A DNA stretch of 64,000 nucleotides from NCBI GenBank assembly GCA_963383645.1, contig OY726560.1, positions 26,920,300 through 26,984,299 on the forward strand. The letters run 5' to 3'. The position numbers and the translations under genes are program-made. Below are positions 1 to 10,555 of the stretch, piece by piece. Position 1 is the stretch's first letter, and each line of letters opens with the position of its first letter. The stretch is from Muscardinus avellanarius. Its lineage: Eukaryota > Chordata > Mammalia > Rodentia > Gliridae. A model generated the notes under the pieces. The model saw only the letters and a program-made list of their open reading frames with translations. It did no database searches and was not told where the DNA came from.

Positions 1-30
1 AGGAAAGTTCAAAAGCAAGGTAACACTCAC

Positions 31-82
31 CAGAACCAGAGAAACAAGAGTTTCCATCCAACAGACAACTAAGATTGGTTAT
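31..82 (-). CDS. Possible short coding exon, unidentified gene
   Basis: Read on the minus strand, this 52-nt block ends in TCTG followed by GTGAGT, a strong 5' splice donor. It is preceded by a CCACAG acceptor with a CTAAC branch-like motif about 20 nt upstream but a weak pyrimidine tract. It is open only in phase 0, giving about 17 residues. Joining it to the exon candidate at 1860-2135 through the AAAG/GTGATT donor there would shift into a stop, so the two may not splice together. It could equally be chance splice-like sequence. The window edge prevents seeing the next exon. Confidence 0.2.
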
Positions 83-99
83 CTGTGGAGATTCATTAT

Positions 100-1147
100 T
101 TATGTTAGTCTTTTACCTATCTCTAAATTGTATTGTTTGCCTTTATTGTTATTAATTTTTAGGATTTCTAGTTGGGATATTAATATACCTTCAGATATAG
201 CATTTGGAAATATTTTATCCAATTCTATTAGTAACTTTTAACTCTGTTTACATTGTCTTTGGATATACAATATTTTTTTTATTTTCTAGGGAGTTTGTAT
301 ATTCTTCTGTTGCCTGTGCCAAAGAAATCACTGCCAATTTCAATGTGGTGAGGTTTTATGACCCAGATTTTCTTCTAAAAGTTTATAGTCTTAAGATTTA
401 TATTTAGGTCTTTTATCTATTTTGAGTTAATATTTGTATATGGTGTTAGGTAAGGGTCCAATTTTATTCTTTTCCATGTAATTATTATTTTTCAACAATA
501 TTTAGTTAAAAGATTATTATTTCCACCACCAAATGTTCGTGGAAACCTTGTCAAAAATAACTTGACAATATAGGGAAGAATTTAGCTCTAGGCTTGTATT
601 TAACTCCAATGGTTTATATATCTGCCTTTAGAACAGTACTACACTGTTTCAATTATTGTAGCTTTATATGGTTTGAAATCAGAAAATATATATCTGCTAG
701 CTTTGTTCTTTTTCAAGATCGTTTTGGGTATCTAGAATTCATATTCCATATTAGGATAGATTTTTTTCTGAAAAATAAATATATAAATATATGATAGTTT
801 CAACAAAAAAAACAGAAAAAAATATGATCTGGTAAGAAAGAAAGCAAAAAGAAATATTGAAATGTTATCTTTAAATCATCAAAAGCTTGGCATCAGACAA
901 ATGAAACTGTTATGTGAGATTATCATTTTTAATTTTGGATAAATTGCTATAATACTAGATGTCAACCACTAAGCCAAGCATGGGAAGGAGAGATGGGGAG
1001 GGAATGGGGTGGGGATCGGGTGGGGGCTGACTGGGCGATGTGTGCACGTATGTCTACCAAAGTTTGTATCCCACTATGATGTATGAATACAGTGCACCAA
1101 TAAAATAAAATTAAAAATAAATAAATAAATAAACTACAAAAAAAAAG

Positions 1148-1180
<33 letters not shown>

Positions 1181-1185
1181 AAAAG
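100..1185 (+). mobile_element. L1 fragment with inverted 5' part and intact 3' end
   Basis: From about 180 to 780 the plus strand reads as antisense L1 ORF2 (recognisable stretches such as TTTGAGTTAATATTTGTATATGG and GTTTGAAATCAG...TTTGTTCTTTTTCAAG). From about 800 to 1180 the orientation flips and the sequence is a sense L1 3' end. That part has a G-rich polypurine tract (995-1026), a GATGTATGAATACAGTGCACCAATAAA terminus and a poly(A) run of about 40 bases (1139-1179). Inverted 5' segments are a known result of twin priming. A second copy with the same junction lies at 16758-17265. No intact ORF. Confidence 0.75.
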
Positions 1186-1197
1186 CAAGGTACAAAC

Positions 1198-1445
1198 AAA
1201 TTTGGTGTCTGGTGAGGCACCCTCCAAGATTTGTCTTCGCATTGTAATCTTCCTTGATACAAACCAAACAGAGGGAAAGAGATCTGGTTTGTTTGCTTAC
1301 AAAGGCAATAATTTCATTCATGAATATTCAAGGGTACCATCCCACAAATCTATTACTTTGCAAAGCCCCTGATTTTTAATATTGGGCATTTAGATTTCAA
1401 TACATAAATTTTGGAAGTGTACAAATATTAATTCTATAACATGTC
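1198..1445 (-). mobile_element. Degraded MaLR/ERVL-type LTR fragment
   Basis: Antisense stretches resemble the mammalian LTR repeats that carry a 'gagggt/ccctcatgaatggatt...aggtggggccttt' core: GGTGTCTGGTGAGGC, TTTCATTCATGAATATTC and AAGCCCCTGATTTTTAATATTGGGCATTTAG. It directly follows the poly(A) tail of the L1. Family assignment is from memory only. Confidence 0.45.
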
Positions 1446-1859
1446 TCTTGCATATGGTAGATATCATAAGACATCACAGAGTCCACACACCAGACATATA
1501 TGAGACATATTTTGTTTAAACAATACATTTCATTTGCTGAAAGTTTAAGTTTTTCTCTTGTTCTTTTTAATATCTGTAGTAAATTTATGAAAATATATAT
1601 TTCAGATGAATTCTGAATTATCTTACACACAATCATATTTTAGATACACTAATTATTTTAACTTTATTTTAAGGTCGACATAAATGATTCCATGTTCCAT
1701 TTTTCAGGAAGGTTTTTAACCTTTATTTTCAGTTCACTTTAGAAGTCTTTTTAAGCCTTCAGGGCTTAGGTGCTGACATTACCTAATCTTTGAAAACTTG
1801 TTTACTGCTGTTGATAATGGTATTGGGATTTATATGTTGTTTTGGACAGTAGGTAGGAT
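1446..1859. other. Unannotated; possible 3' flank of minus-strand exon
   Basis: AT-rich sequence without a recognised repeat. On the minus strand two AATAAA hexamers (1722-1727 and 1663-1668) lie about 135 and 195 nt past the stop codon of the candidate exon at 1860-2135. They could serve as poly(A) signals if that exon is terminal. AATAAA is frequent by chance in DNA this AT-rich. Confidence 0.3.
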
Positions 1860-2135
1860 TCACAAATCACCTTTAGGTTCTTCTGGTACTAGGAAACCCT
1901 TTATTGCATTTTCTCTCTTGACATCAACAATTGTCTGATGCCAATATTCTATCACCTCTTTTAAATTAAACTCTGCGCTTTGTTCTGCCACGTGGAACCA
2001 CTTTAGCAAAAGTCGAGGTTGTGGGAGAGGCTGTTTGAGACTGTTATTTGATGAAGAAGTTGAAGGATGGCTTGAATATGGATGAAATAAATTGTTTACT
2101 TTGGTATGGTTTTCCACCAAGTAAATATAGATCAA
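1860..2135 (-). CDS. Candidate terminal coding exon, unidentified gene
   Basis: The minus strand has a TTTTTCTTCCTGTTTTTAAG acceptor just before 2135. It opens into 91 codons and a TGA at 1862-1860. The product runs from LIYIYLVENHTKVNN through a Ser/Asn/Pro/Gln-rich segment (HPSTSSSNNSLKQPLPQPR) into a mixed, helix-like charged region (FHVAEQSAEFNLKEVIEYWH) and ends in VPEEPKGDL. The composition is protein-like and not that of L1 or a SINE. The acceptor is phase 0, matching the phase-0 donor of the exon candidate at 2719-2855, with an intron of about 580 nt. An alternative donor (AAAG/GTGATT) just before the stop would make it internal. I do not recognise the protein. A degenerate pseudogene or a chance ORF cannot be excluded. 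Confidence 0.4.
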   Translation of the reverse strand: MIYIYLVENHTKVNNLFHPYSSHPSTSSSNNSLKQPLPQPRLLLKWFHVAEQSAEFNLKEVIEYWHQTIVDVKRENAIKGFLVPEEPKGDL

Positions 2136-2718
2136 CTTAAAAACAGGAAGAAAAATGTTAATAATATAACTTTTAATTTGTCTTCCCAGACAAGAGAAAT
2201 GTTGGCAAGTCAAGCACTACGTTAATGTTATTTTAAAAGCTGCATTATGACATATTACCTATTAGATTCAATCTAATATTTCAAATGGCTTTCATGATTT
2301 GAAATTATAATGAGATATTCAGAATCAGTTTCCCTTAGGGCTTAAGCCCAATACAAACAAATTCTTTGGAATATGCTAGAAAAAATGTTTTTCTTAAGGA
2401 CATTGCTTTTCTATCCTATTTTTAAAGTAGAATTTCTACTGCCACTTACATGTAGTTGGAGATGCCGGTGGTAATTTATCTTTCCAGTTAGAAAAAAAGT
2501 CAATTTATTCTAATTAGTATTAACAACTTTAACATTTTCCTGCACAGAAGTTAGAGCAGAGCTTTGCCATCTCACTTAATGGGGCATTGTGTTTAAGTTA
2601 TCATTTTAAAATAAATGCTTTTTATAATACATATTAGAACTTTAGAAAAGGCAAGAGGAAAACCTTCATTTTAAAAGGGTTATATTGTAGATAATGTGTG
2701 GGCACAGTCTTCATTTAC
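2136..2718 (-). other. Candidate intron between the two exon candidates
   Basis: If the flanking exon candidates are real, this is a short intron of about 583 nt with GTAAAT at its 5' end and a pyrimidine-rich tract plus AAG at its 3' end. No interspersed repeat is recognised inside it, unlike most of the window. Confidence 0.3.
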
Positions 2719-2855
2719 CTGAATGGTGGTTGGACCCAGAGCGGCAACCTCACTACACATATAAGCCAGCCCTCCTGAAGCCCGATGCACTGCAGGGGTG
2801 ACGGATGAGAGAGGCCCAGGCTCATTTGGTGCCTGGCACTCGCCACCAGAGTGAA
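2719..2855 (-). CDS. Candidate internal coding exon, unidentified gene
   Basis: On the minus strand the sequence has a textbook acceptor (TTTTCCTCCTCTGTCCTTTGGTCTCAG) before 2855 and a textbook donor (ATTCAG/GTAAATGA) after 2719. The 137-nt exon is clearly more GC-rich than its flanks. It is open as 2 nt plus 45 codons and encodes a Gly/Pro/Ala-rich stretch (SGGECQAPNEPGPLSSV ... AYMCSEVAALGPTTIQ). It ends in phase 0, compatible with the next candidate exon downstream. No homologue is recognised. The upstream exon, which must end in phase 1, was not found in this window. Confidence 0.45.
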
Positions 2856-3074
2856 CTGAGACCAAAGGACAGAGGAGGAAAAGCAAAGCCTTAGCAAGCC
2901 CTTAGGCAGAATGCATCAGAGGAGTCTAACAGGGATAACTGACCCTCCTGCTCTAAAGAGAGTTCAGAAAAACTGGCTAGAGCAAGTTCAGACCCTGCCC
3001 TAATATTTCACTGCTCTGAAAAGCTGGTAATAATCGTCCTACCTTTAAGAGAGAAGCTAACGACTCTAATGGCA

Positions 3075-3200
3075 TTTACATTTTATCCTCCAATTGCCCT
3101 TGTGGGATAGGCATGGTTAGCAAACAAAAGAACTGAGACCTCCAAAGGTTAAAATTCCTCTCCAATAGACCCCCAAAGTGTAAGAGATAGACAGACACCA
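3075..3200 (-). mobile_element. MIR fragment
   Basis: Antisense MIR-like order of motifs: CATTTTATCCTCCAATTGCCCTTGTGGGATAGG, then GAACTGAGACCTCCAAAGGTTAA, matching the 'tcctcacaa...gaaactgaggc...ggttaag' core. Old and degraded. Confidence 0.5.
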
Positions 3201-3354
3201 AACATTGTTAACTGTTCTAGCTTACCAACAGGGGCTGAATCTCAAGAAACAAAAACATAGGTTGAGATTTCTGAAGAAGGAGAAACAGTGCAGAGTGGAA
3301 AGTCTTGAATTTATGGTCAGACGGTGTTCCAAGTGCCCTTTTTTAGCCTTTGTT

Positions 3355-3965
3355 TCACTTATTTATTTAAATTAAGCTATTTTGTATTAACACATAATAT
3401 TTGTACATATTTATGAGGTATAAGGGGATGTTTTGATTCATGTACATATAGAGTAATAATCAAATCAGGATAATTAGCATATCCATCACCTTAAACTTTT
3501 GCCATTTTTATTTTAGTACATTGAAAATCCTCCCTTCTGTTCTGAGATATACCTTATTGTGAGCTCTGTTAACTCTGTTAAGCCACAGAACACCAGAGTT
3601 TATTCCTCCTAACAAGAACTTTGTACCTGCTGACCAGCCTCTCCCCACTTTTCTTTCCCCAAATTCTCCCCAGTTTCTGGTAACCACTATTCTACTCTCA
3701 ACTTTTTATTTTTTATTATTTTTTTTATTTTTTGGTGGTACTGAGGATGGAACCCTCCTACCTCCGGCCTATACACCGAGACCTATTTTATATTTTATTT
3801 GGAAACAGGGTCTCAAGCCAGTGAGGCTGGCTTCAAACCTGCGCGATCCTGTTAATCTCAGCCTCCCAAGCACGAGGATTACAAGCATGCGCCACCAAGC
3901 CCAGCTCTACTCTCAACTTTTGTGAGATTAGATTTTGAATTCAAATAGTAACTAAAAGTTAGGCA
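3355..3965 (-). mobile_element. Ancient L1 3' region (L1M type)
   Basis: The plus strand shows the familiar antisense 3' region of ancient mammalian L1: ATTTATGAGGTATAAGGGGATGTTTTGATTCATGTACATA, then AATCAAATCAGGATAATTAGCATATCCATCACCTTAAAC and TTTCTGGTAACCACTATTCTACTCTC. A younger SINE interrupts it at 3707-3905. Family-level name is by memory. Confidence 0.7.
3707..3905 (-). mobile_element. B1-dID SINE inserted in ancient L1
   Basis: Full dimer in antisense, with T-rich tail at the left, GGTGGTACTGAGGATGG (dID end), linker TTTATATTTTATTTGGAAACAGGGTCTC, and GCCTCCCAAGCACGAGGATTACAAGCATGCGCCACC (B1 start). A 16-bp target-site duplication, TCTACTCTCAACTTTT, flanks it exactly at 3691-3706 and 3906-3921, splitting the L1. 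Confidence 0.9.
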
Positions 3966-4249
3966 CTACACTTCGGATAAAATGATAGACAAAATTTAGG
4001 TTTCCCCTTATTTCTGATGGGTCCCATTTATTTCCACTTCCCTACACTATGGATATTAAAAAATGCTGCAGTTAATGAAAGATACCATTTTAAACTATAT
4101 ATTTATTAGAATAATGCATTCAACTTACTTGCATTTAATAACAGCAGATCTATTACTTCCCTTGCTAATGGACTCATTGATTTTCTACTACACACTTTTG
4201 TTCTCTGAACTCGAATAGGACTGAGATTACAGCCATTTTGTACAGGGGC

Positions 4250-4507
4250 ATGATTATTATTTATTTATTTATTTATTTATTCATTCATTCATTTTTAAAA
4301 AATTATTTTGCGGGTCTGGAAATGGAACCCAGGGGCATTCGACCTCCAAGCTACACCCCTGCCCTATTTTTTATTCTTTATTTTGAAAGTGTCTCACTTA
4401 GTTACGGAGGACCTCACTAAGTAGCTGAGGCTGTCCACAAACCGCGATCCTCAGGTCTGAGCCTCCCGAAATGCTGGGATTACACGTGTGCGCCACCACA
4501 ACTGGCT
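4250..4507 (-). mobile_element. B1-dID SINE with (ATTT)n tail
   Basis: Antisense dimer: (ATTT)n/(ATTC)n tail at 4256-4292, GGAACCCAGGGGCATTCGACCTCCAAGCTACACCC, CTTTATTTTGAAA linker, CCTCACTAAGTAGCTGAGGCTG and TGCTGGGATTACACGTGTGCGCCACCAC. Confidence 0.88.
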
Positions 4508-5200
4508 CAGGGGTCATGGTTATTGTAGATGTTATTATGATCATACATCATAAGATTTCAAAGACATTACTGCATTGTTTGATAAAAAGAAAATTAAGTT
4601 ATAATTATCAACAGATCTTTTACTAAAAATATCTGTTTTTGCTATTAAAATGTGACATTACACATGAATGCTTTTGCATATGCATATACAAAGGACATAT
4701 TTGAAAAGATGAACTTAGGTGAAAAAAATAAATTCTTTAATTATTAATTGAGCAGAAATATTTTAGGTAGCAGGGATTTATTTTCTGGCTACTTATTAAG
4801 ATTATTAGTTTACCCCAACACATTTTAAATTGTTATAATTTTGTAGTGTTATAATTGATTATAATTGCTGTAAGTTGTATAAAGAATGGCTCTATTCAAT
4901 ATGATTTTGGAAACAAAAGTATAACTATAGGGTAGTTCCTTGCAATCCTTGTTTACTATTTTCTTTTTTCCTAGCATTCCATCTAGTTAGACTTATTTAT
5001 CTTCATTTGAAATTCCTTTTACACATTAACTTAAAATATTCTCATATTATCTTTAAATTTCTAAATTAATAAGTGCATTTTTTTCTATTTTTTTAACTCC
5101 AGGTTACCTATTTCTTTTAAGAATTCTCTTTTTTTTAATTTCTGAGTTACTATTGGTCTCTCCTTCTATTTTTCTATTTTTAATTCCCCATAGCATAATG
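4508..5200. other. No recognised feature
   Basis: Very AT-rich single-copy-looking DNA with no open frame, splice pair or repeat that I can identify. Confidence 0.5.
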
Positions 5201-5204
5201 TCAT

Positions 5205-5645
5205 GTTTGCCCCAAGCTTTATTGAGGTATCATCAATATATAGAAAGCTGCACATAATTATGTATATTCGATGACACATGCATCATACATGCTAGCTTAA
5301 TCCAACCAAGATAAACCTATTCATCACCATCACCCTCAAATGTTTCCTTGTGCCTATCTCCACCTTTTCTGTGGTAGAGTGCCTACCATGAGATCTACCC
5401 TCTTAAGAGATTATTAAGTACATAATACCTTTTTCTTAACTATGGCCATTATGTTACCACAGGTCTCTGCATTTGTTCAGCTTGTAGAGTTATAACTTTA
5501 TATCTATAGAGCAACAAATAACGCTTATCCTTCTCCCTCTGTTCGCTGGTACCCACCATTCTATTCCTGCTTCCATGCATCAGATTATTTAGAAGTTTCA
5601 TAGCAGAGGAATCATACAGTATGCAATCATTTATATAAAAAATAC
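5205..5645 (-). mobile_element. Ancient L1 3' region (L1M type)
   Basis: Antisense L1M signature: CTTTATTGAGGTATCATCAATATATAGAAAGCTGCACATAATT, AAGATAAACCTATTCATCACCATCACCCTCAAATGTTTCCTTGTGCC and GAGGAATCATACAGTATGCAATC. A SINE follows immediately at 5657. Confidence 0.65.
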
Positions 5646-5656
5646 TTATGTTTCCA

Positions 5657-5880
5657 ATTAATTAATTAATTAATTAATTTGGTACTGGGGATTGAACTCA
5701 GGAGCATTCTGCCTCCAAGCTACATCCATGGCCCTTTCAAATGTTTTATTCTTAAATGAGATCTTGCTAAGTTGCTAAGGGTCTTTCTGGGATGCTGAGG
5801 CTGGCTTCAAACTTTCACTAATCCTGTCTCCCAGCCTCCCAAGTACTGAGATTAAAACGCATGCACCACTGTGACCAGCT
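5657..5880 (-). mobile_element. B1-dID SINE with (AATT)n tail
   Basis: Antisense dimer with (AATT)n tail, GGTACTGGGGATTGAACTCAGGAGCATTC, TTGCTAAGTTGCTAAGGG, and CTCCCAAGTACTGAGATTAAAACGCATGCACCAC. Moderately diverged. Confidence 0.85.
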
Positions 5881-6221
5881 ATAAGCATAATGTTAATGTC
5901 AAACATTTAATATTTTATTTTAAATATTAATTAGCTTTACTGGTAACATATACTCTTTCAATTTATTTTTGTGAATGCTATCTGAATTAACAGGTTATTT
6001 GACATTAAATTATTTCCATCTGTCCTAATTACTCAGGAAGTAATTTAGTGTATCATAACTCTCAAATATTCTTTCATAATTTAAAATTTGTGCCTTTGAG
6101 GTTTTCTTGTTACTGCCGTAATTTTCTGATTAAATTTGTACTTATCATGTACAAAAATTATCTGTGAGCTCAAATATGTATATATTTCAAATTGTGTTGA
6201 GAAAATTATATCTATAATTTT
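5881..6221. other. No recognised feature
   Basis: AT-rich sequence between two antisense SINEs. It may include residual L1 continuing from 5645 but is too degraded to claim. Confidence 0.4.
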
Positions 6222-6285
6222 GTGGGGTTTGGTACTCAAGGTCAAGCCCAGGAGCATTCAAACTCCAATCTAAATATCCAGTCAT

Positions 6286-6317
<32 letters not shown>

Positions 6318-6420
6318 TTAGACAGAGTCTACCTATACTTCTGAGGCTAGTCTCTAACCAGTGATCCTCCTATCTCAGCTTCCCAAGTCCTGAGATTACT
6401 GGTGTACACAAACACATTGG
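6222..6420 (-). mobile_element. Diverged B1-dID SINE with (ATT)n in linker
   Basis: Antisense remnant: GGTACTCAAGGTCAAGCCCAGGAGCATTC, then a pure (ATT)n array at 6283-6311 where the A-rich linker should be, then GATCCTCCTATCTCAGCTTCCCAAGTCCTGAGATTAC. The trinucleotide array most likely grew from the linker. Confidence 0.75.
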
Positions 6421-7149
6421 GCATTTTACAGCTTTATACTTATAAAAAAGCCATTGTCTATCCCTTGATCCAATTTTCTTAATTTCAGAGTATGTGGGAT
6501 CAGTTGCAAACAATATAAGTATGTTCCTTAATTTATTGAATATTATCTTTCTTATCCAATCTTACCCAAATCTTACCCAATCTTATCAGTTTTATCCAAA
6601 GAAGACTCCCTCCTCTTTCCTTCTTTCCCTCCCTTTCACATTTCTCCCCTTCCTCACTTATATCTTTCTTCCCCAAATTATTTCTGAATGTTCTTATGTA
6701 ATATTCTGTTGTTTTAGAGTAACAGTTCAATTCTACTTATTCTCATACAGCTCTATTTATTTATATACTTCGTGTGCATTTTAATTATAATGTCCTTACA
6801 GAATGTTAATCTTTCTCTACATGTATTTCAATTTATTTCTAGGCAGAGTATCCAATACTAACACTCTCAAATAACTTTAAGAAATTGATTACTATGTTAA
6901 AATATTTTTGCCTAGGTTATTCTAAGGAATTTCATAGATTTTGACTACTCTGAATAAAATAGTATTTTAATGTATGTTTAGTTGTATTGCTATTGTAGAG
7001 AAACACTAATGATTTTGATAGGATGATTTTAGATACCAAAATTCTTGAGCTTATATCTAGAATGTAGATGAGAGATCATATCATCTTTCAAATAGTAATA
7101 TTTTTAGTTTCCCTTTCAATTTTTATAGTTTCCTTTTTATTTGCTTATT
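6421..7149. other. No recognised feature
   Basis: AT-rich DNA. A pyrimidine-rich patch (6607-6662) is present. Open frames here have biased, low-complexity composition and no splice context. Confidence 0.45.
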
Positions 7150-7241
7150 TACTAAGTAGCTGAGGCTGGCGGCGAACCGTGATCTTCCTGTCTCCACCTC
7201 CCGAATGCTGGGATTACAAGCGTGCGCCACCACACCCGGCT
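7150..7241 (-). mobile_element. B1 half of a B1-dID SINE
   Basis: Only the antisense B1 part is present (ACTAAGTAGCTGAGGCTGG ... GGGATTACAAGCGTGCGCCACCACACCCGGCT). The dID half is missing, although the B1 half is little diverged, which suggests deletion or premature termination. Confidence 0.85.
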
Positions 7242-7869
7242 TTTATTTTAGATAATATATACATATAGCAGAATAAACATGTAATGGGAGCACTTGTCCT
7301 GATTATTAAAAGTGTCTTCCTTAATACAACTATAATATTTGGTTTAGATTTTCATCATAAAACTTTTATTAAGTTAAGTAAATTTTATTTTTTATTTCTA
7401 TATTACAAAAATTTATGTAAATCTTAAACTTAGCAAATGGTTTTCTGCATCAGTAGAGGTAATAATGTTTCTCTAATTGGTTGAGCTATTCACATATTAA
7501 AAGAAATATACTTGGTATTTGTAATATTCTATACTACATACACTGTCAAATAAAAACATACTACACAGCCATATAAAAGTTATCAAAGTATTTGGAATAG
7601 ATGAAGAAAATATGAGTATAAAAAAGCTTGCAGTTGTATTATTAGACAAAATCACATTACATAAAATATAATTATTGGTTTTATATAAGTTGTTTTGAGA
7701 AGTTTTTAAATAAGAAGATCTATTACAGGTGTTGTCTTTATGGTAAATTTTACTATTGTTCAATAGATTTATTTTCTATGTGAGAAAATTATGTACCTCT
7801 TGCCTACTGATTTTGGTCTTGACTGTATTTTCTTTGGAGAAAGAATAGAAGCAAAAGGGACTTTGATTT
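7242..7869. other. No recognised feature
   Basis: Very AT-rich, without recognisable repeats or coding signal. Confidence 0.45.
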
Positions 7870-8095
7870 CCTCTCCTAAGTTCTCAGAGCCGTGTCGTGG
7901 TTCTGTCATCTTTTGTTACCATTTGCTTTAAGACCTAAATATCTCCCATCAATGCTGCTCCTTCAGTCTGGCTCTCAAGGCAAAGGTGTGAGGCAGCTGC
8001 AGATGGTGTACAAATGGGACTTGCCATGTTCATTCATGCCTCAACTTTTGGTGGCATTTGTTACTGTAGCAAAAATCATCTTTATCTGACTGACC
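7870..8095 (+). other. Moderately GC-richer block, possible LTR remnant
   Basis: This block stands out from its AT-rich flanks. Its end (TTGGTGGCATTTGTTACTGTAGCAAAA ... CTGACTGACCTAG) resembles the end of MaLR-like LTRs (…ttgttatagcagc…gactaa). The rest is not recognised, so the family is uncertain. Confidence 0.25.
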
Positions 8096-8395
8096 TAGTT
8101 CTTAATGCTATAGACTAAGAAAATATTAAGCCACAGCTGATGTAGTTAGAAAAATTTATATTAATAAAATTTGTCATTAAAGAATTTAATTAATCCCTCA
8201 TTACAGAGGTGAAGCTGGGGTAAAGTGATGAGGTGTTTAGGTGTTTACAACTTAAACAATTTAGGTGAAATGTTTATAATATAAAGAATTGTCCAAAAAT
8301 TCTGAAATAAATATGAACAATATTCTAATGCAATATCTACAAATCAAATTTTATTTAATAATCTATGATAAATAAAATATTAAAATTTTATGTGA

Positions 8396-8525
8396 AAACC
8401 AGGGATGGTGGCACAAATCTGTAATCCTAGTATTTTGAAGTCTGAGATAGGTGAATCACTAGTTTGAAGCCAGTCTCAACAATGTAGCAAAAACTTTAAC
8501 AAACTAACAGACCAGTAAAATAAAT
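8396..8525 (+). mobile_element. Diverged B1-type SINE fragment
   Basis: Sense B1 half: CCAGGGATGGTGGCACAAATCTGTAATCCTAGTATTTTGAAGTCTGAGATAGG followed by AGCCAGTCTCAACAATGTAGC. No dID half can be followed. Confidence 0.7.
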
Positions 8526-10230
8526 ATGTGATCTATAGAACAATAATAGATCAATTTAGAAATAGTAAATAGATTAAGTAGCATATATGTACTATATGTA
8601 TGTCTATATACATATACATATGTACAATGACATATATATTTACATTAAAAATAGATGCAAAAATATTAACAAACTGAATCTCATAGTGTATTGAAAAAGC
8701 AAAATACCAGCTATCAAACCATGAGTGGAAATGTTTCTTTGTGATAAACACCTAAATGAGAAAAAAAAATTCTAGGCAATCTAAAAACAGTTACACAAAA
8801 CTTGTTGGAAGCCATAGGAAACCTATGAGGACTGTGAGGATATAGAGTTAAAAACAGAAGGGAAGCCTAGAGAGGTGAGCAAAACATTTTGAAACTTTTT
8901 CTTTAGAGATAAATATTGATTTTTATTGATTTTAAATATAAAAACAACAACAATAGCTGAAAGATTGAGCATCTAAGGAAAGCTTCACACATCTCACAGG
9001 CTCATAGGAACATTCAGTTGGGGCCCAGAACCTGGCAGAAATCATCAAAATCAGAAGACAATATCATCATATTATTAAAAAGTGAAAGGAAATACTTGTC
9101 ACTCCAGATTACTACATCAGTGACTAACCAGTAAATAATAAACTGAGGGTTTACCTCAAAATGTGGTGGAGAACGTAGTATTGTGCTAACTTCTTTTTGT
9201 AATTTGTAATTATTGGACATAAACAGTGAGTACTTTAACTTTGAGAAAAAAGAAATTCATAACAAGTGTCAGAATGGGATCTGATATTCTCATCTGCAAG
9301 AGAATGATTTCCCAAGCATTGAACAGGGATCTGGAGTTCAAACAAAGAACAATGGGCCTTCTTTGATGAGAAGATAATACAATTTGGGAAACTGAGGAGG
9401 CAGCCTGGAAGCTACCTGTGAACCCTCTTTGGCTGAGAACTAGGTCATTCTTGTCCAAGGTGAGATGACCTGATGTTCACTTAACAGAAAATAACTCCTG
9501 TGGGAGAGAGATTTTGGAATATAAGCAATGATGAGGTAGGTTAAAATTCTACCCTAAATACAAACATAAGACTTTATGGGCATCTAAGATACTTGAGTAT
9601 CCTAAGTTCAAATCAGTAGATAAGGACTTCAAATTAATAATTATAGGAATAAGGAAAGATGTGTTCAAAATCTGCAAGAAAAACATATGGTCTTAAAGAA
9701 TAAGCAGATAAGGATTCTCAGTGAAGAAATAGGAAGTACATAAATAAAACAAATGGCGCATGGGTATCAAGTACTGAAAAGTAAAATATCATATATAAAA
9801 ATGTAACTAGATACCTAAAAACACGAATGCCAATATAAGGAAGAGTTAATAAACTTGAAGACAGAATAATGCAAGGAATAGAGAGTGGGGGTAGGGTGGG
9901 GTTGGGGAGGATAAATGCTGTTAGGGATTTGTGGAACAATATCAAATAGAAAATGTGTATGTCATTGGAGTCCAATAAAAAAGTGATAAAAGCTGTTACT
10001 ATAAATAAATATTTGAGAAAAAATTGGCGAAAAGTTTCCAAATTTGGATTTAAAAACAAGTAGAGATCCAAGTAGTTCAGAAAAATTAAGGCTAGAAAAA
10101 ATAGGGAAAGAAACCTAGCCGTATCATCAAACTGTATACAGACTGCTGAAAAGAAAAAGTGAAACTAGCCACAGAATGCTGAAAATATAACAGAAATGCT
10201 GACTAGTGTTTCATTAGAAAAACTGGACAC
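8526..10230. other. No confidently recognised feature
   Basis: Long AT-rich stretch. It contains a G-rich purine tract (9879-9911, GAGAGTGGGGGTAGGGTGGGGTTGGGGAGG) of the kind seen in L1 3' UTRs, but no L1 terminus follows clearly. Open frames between 9014 and 10071 lack coding character and splice context. Confidence 0.4.
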
Positions 10231-10457
10231 CAGCTGTGTCTGGTGGCATAGTTTTGTAATCCCAGTACATGGGAGGCAGACATGAGAGGATAGCGGGTTC
10301 AAAGCCAGCTTCAGGAACCTCAGTGAGGCTCTCCCTTCAACTTAATGAAACCCTATTTTCAAATAAAAATTAGAGATGAGGTTGCAGCTTGGAGGTAGAA
10401 AGGTAGAATTTCCCTGAGTTCAATTCCAAACAACACATTAAAAAAAAAAAAAAAAAA
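10231..10457 (+). mobile_element. B1-dID SINE
   Basis: Sense dimer: GTCTGGTGGCATAGTTTTGTAATCCCAGTACATGGGAGG, AGCCAGCTTCAGGAACCTCAGTGAGG, CAAATAAAAATTAGAGATGAGG linker, GTTGCAGCTTGGAGGTAGAA (box A) and GAGTTCAATTCC (box B), ending in a poly(A) tail. Confidence 0.85.
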
Positions 10458-10461
10458 GGAA

Positions 10462-10540
10462 ATAGGGCCAGGGGTTACAGCTCAAGGCAAATGCCTATAG
10501 GTTTAATCTCAAGTACAAAGACACAAATAAGTTAAATTAA
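10462..10540 (+). mobile_element. Solitary dID/ID-like unit
   Basis: Directly after the tail of the SINE before it: GGGCCAGGGGTTACAGCTCAAGGCAAATGCC...AGGTTTAATCTCAAGTAC. This has the box A / box B spacing of a dID unit. It may be a second right monomer of the same SINE or a separate insertion. Confidence 0.55.
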
Positions 10541-10555
10541 ATAATGCTATATACA

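Noticed and set aside
962..1321. 119-codon minus-strand open frame
   Set aside because: It runs through the L1 3' end and its poly(A)/T tract (a run of Phe codons) into an LTR remnant; it is an artefact of repeats.
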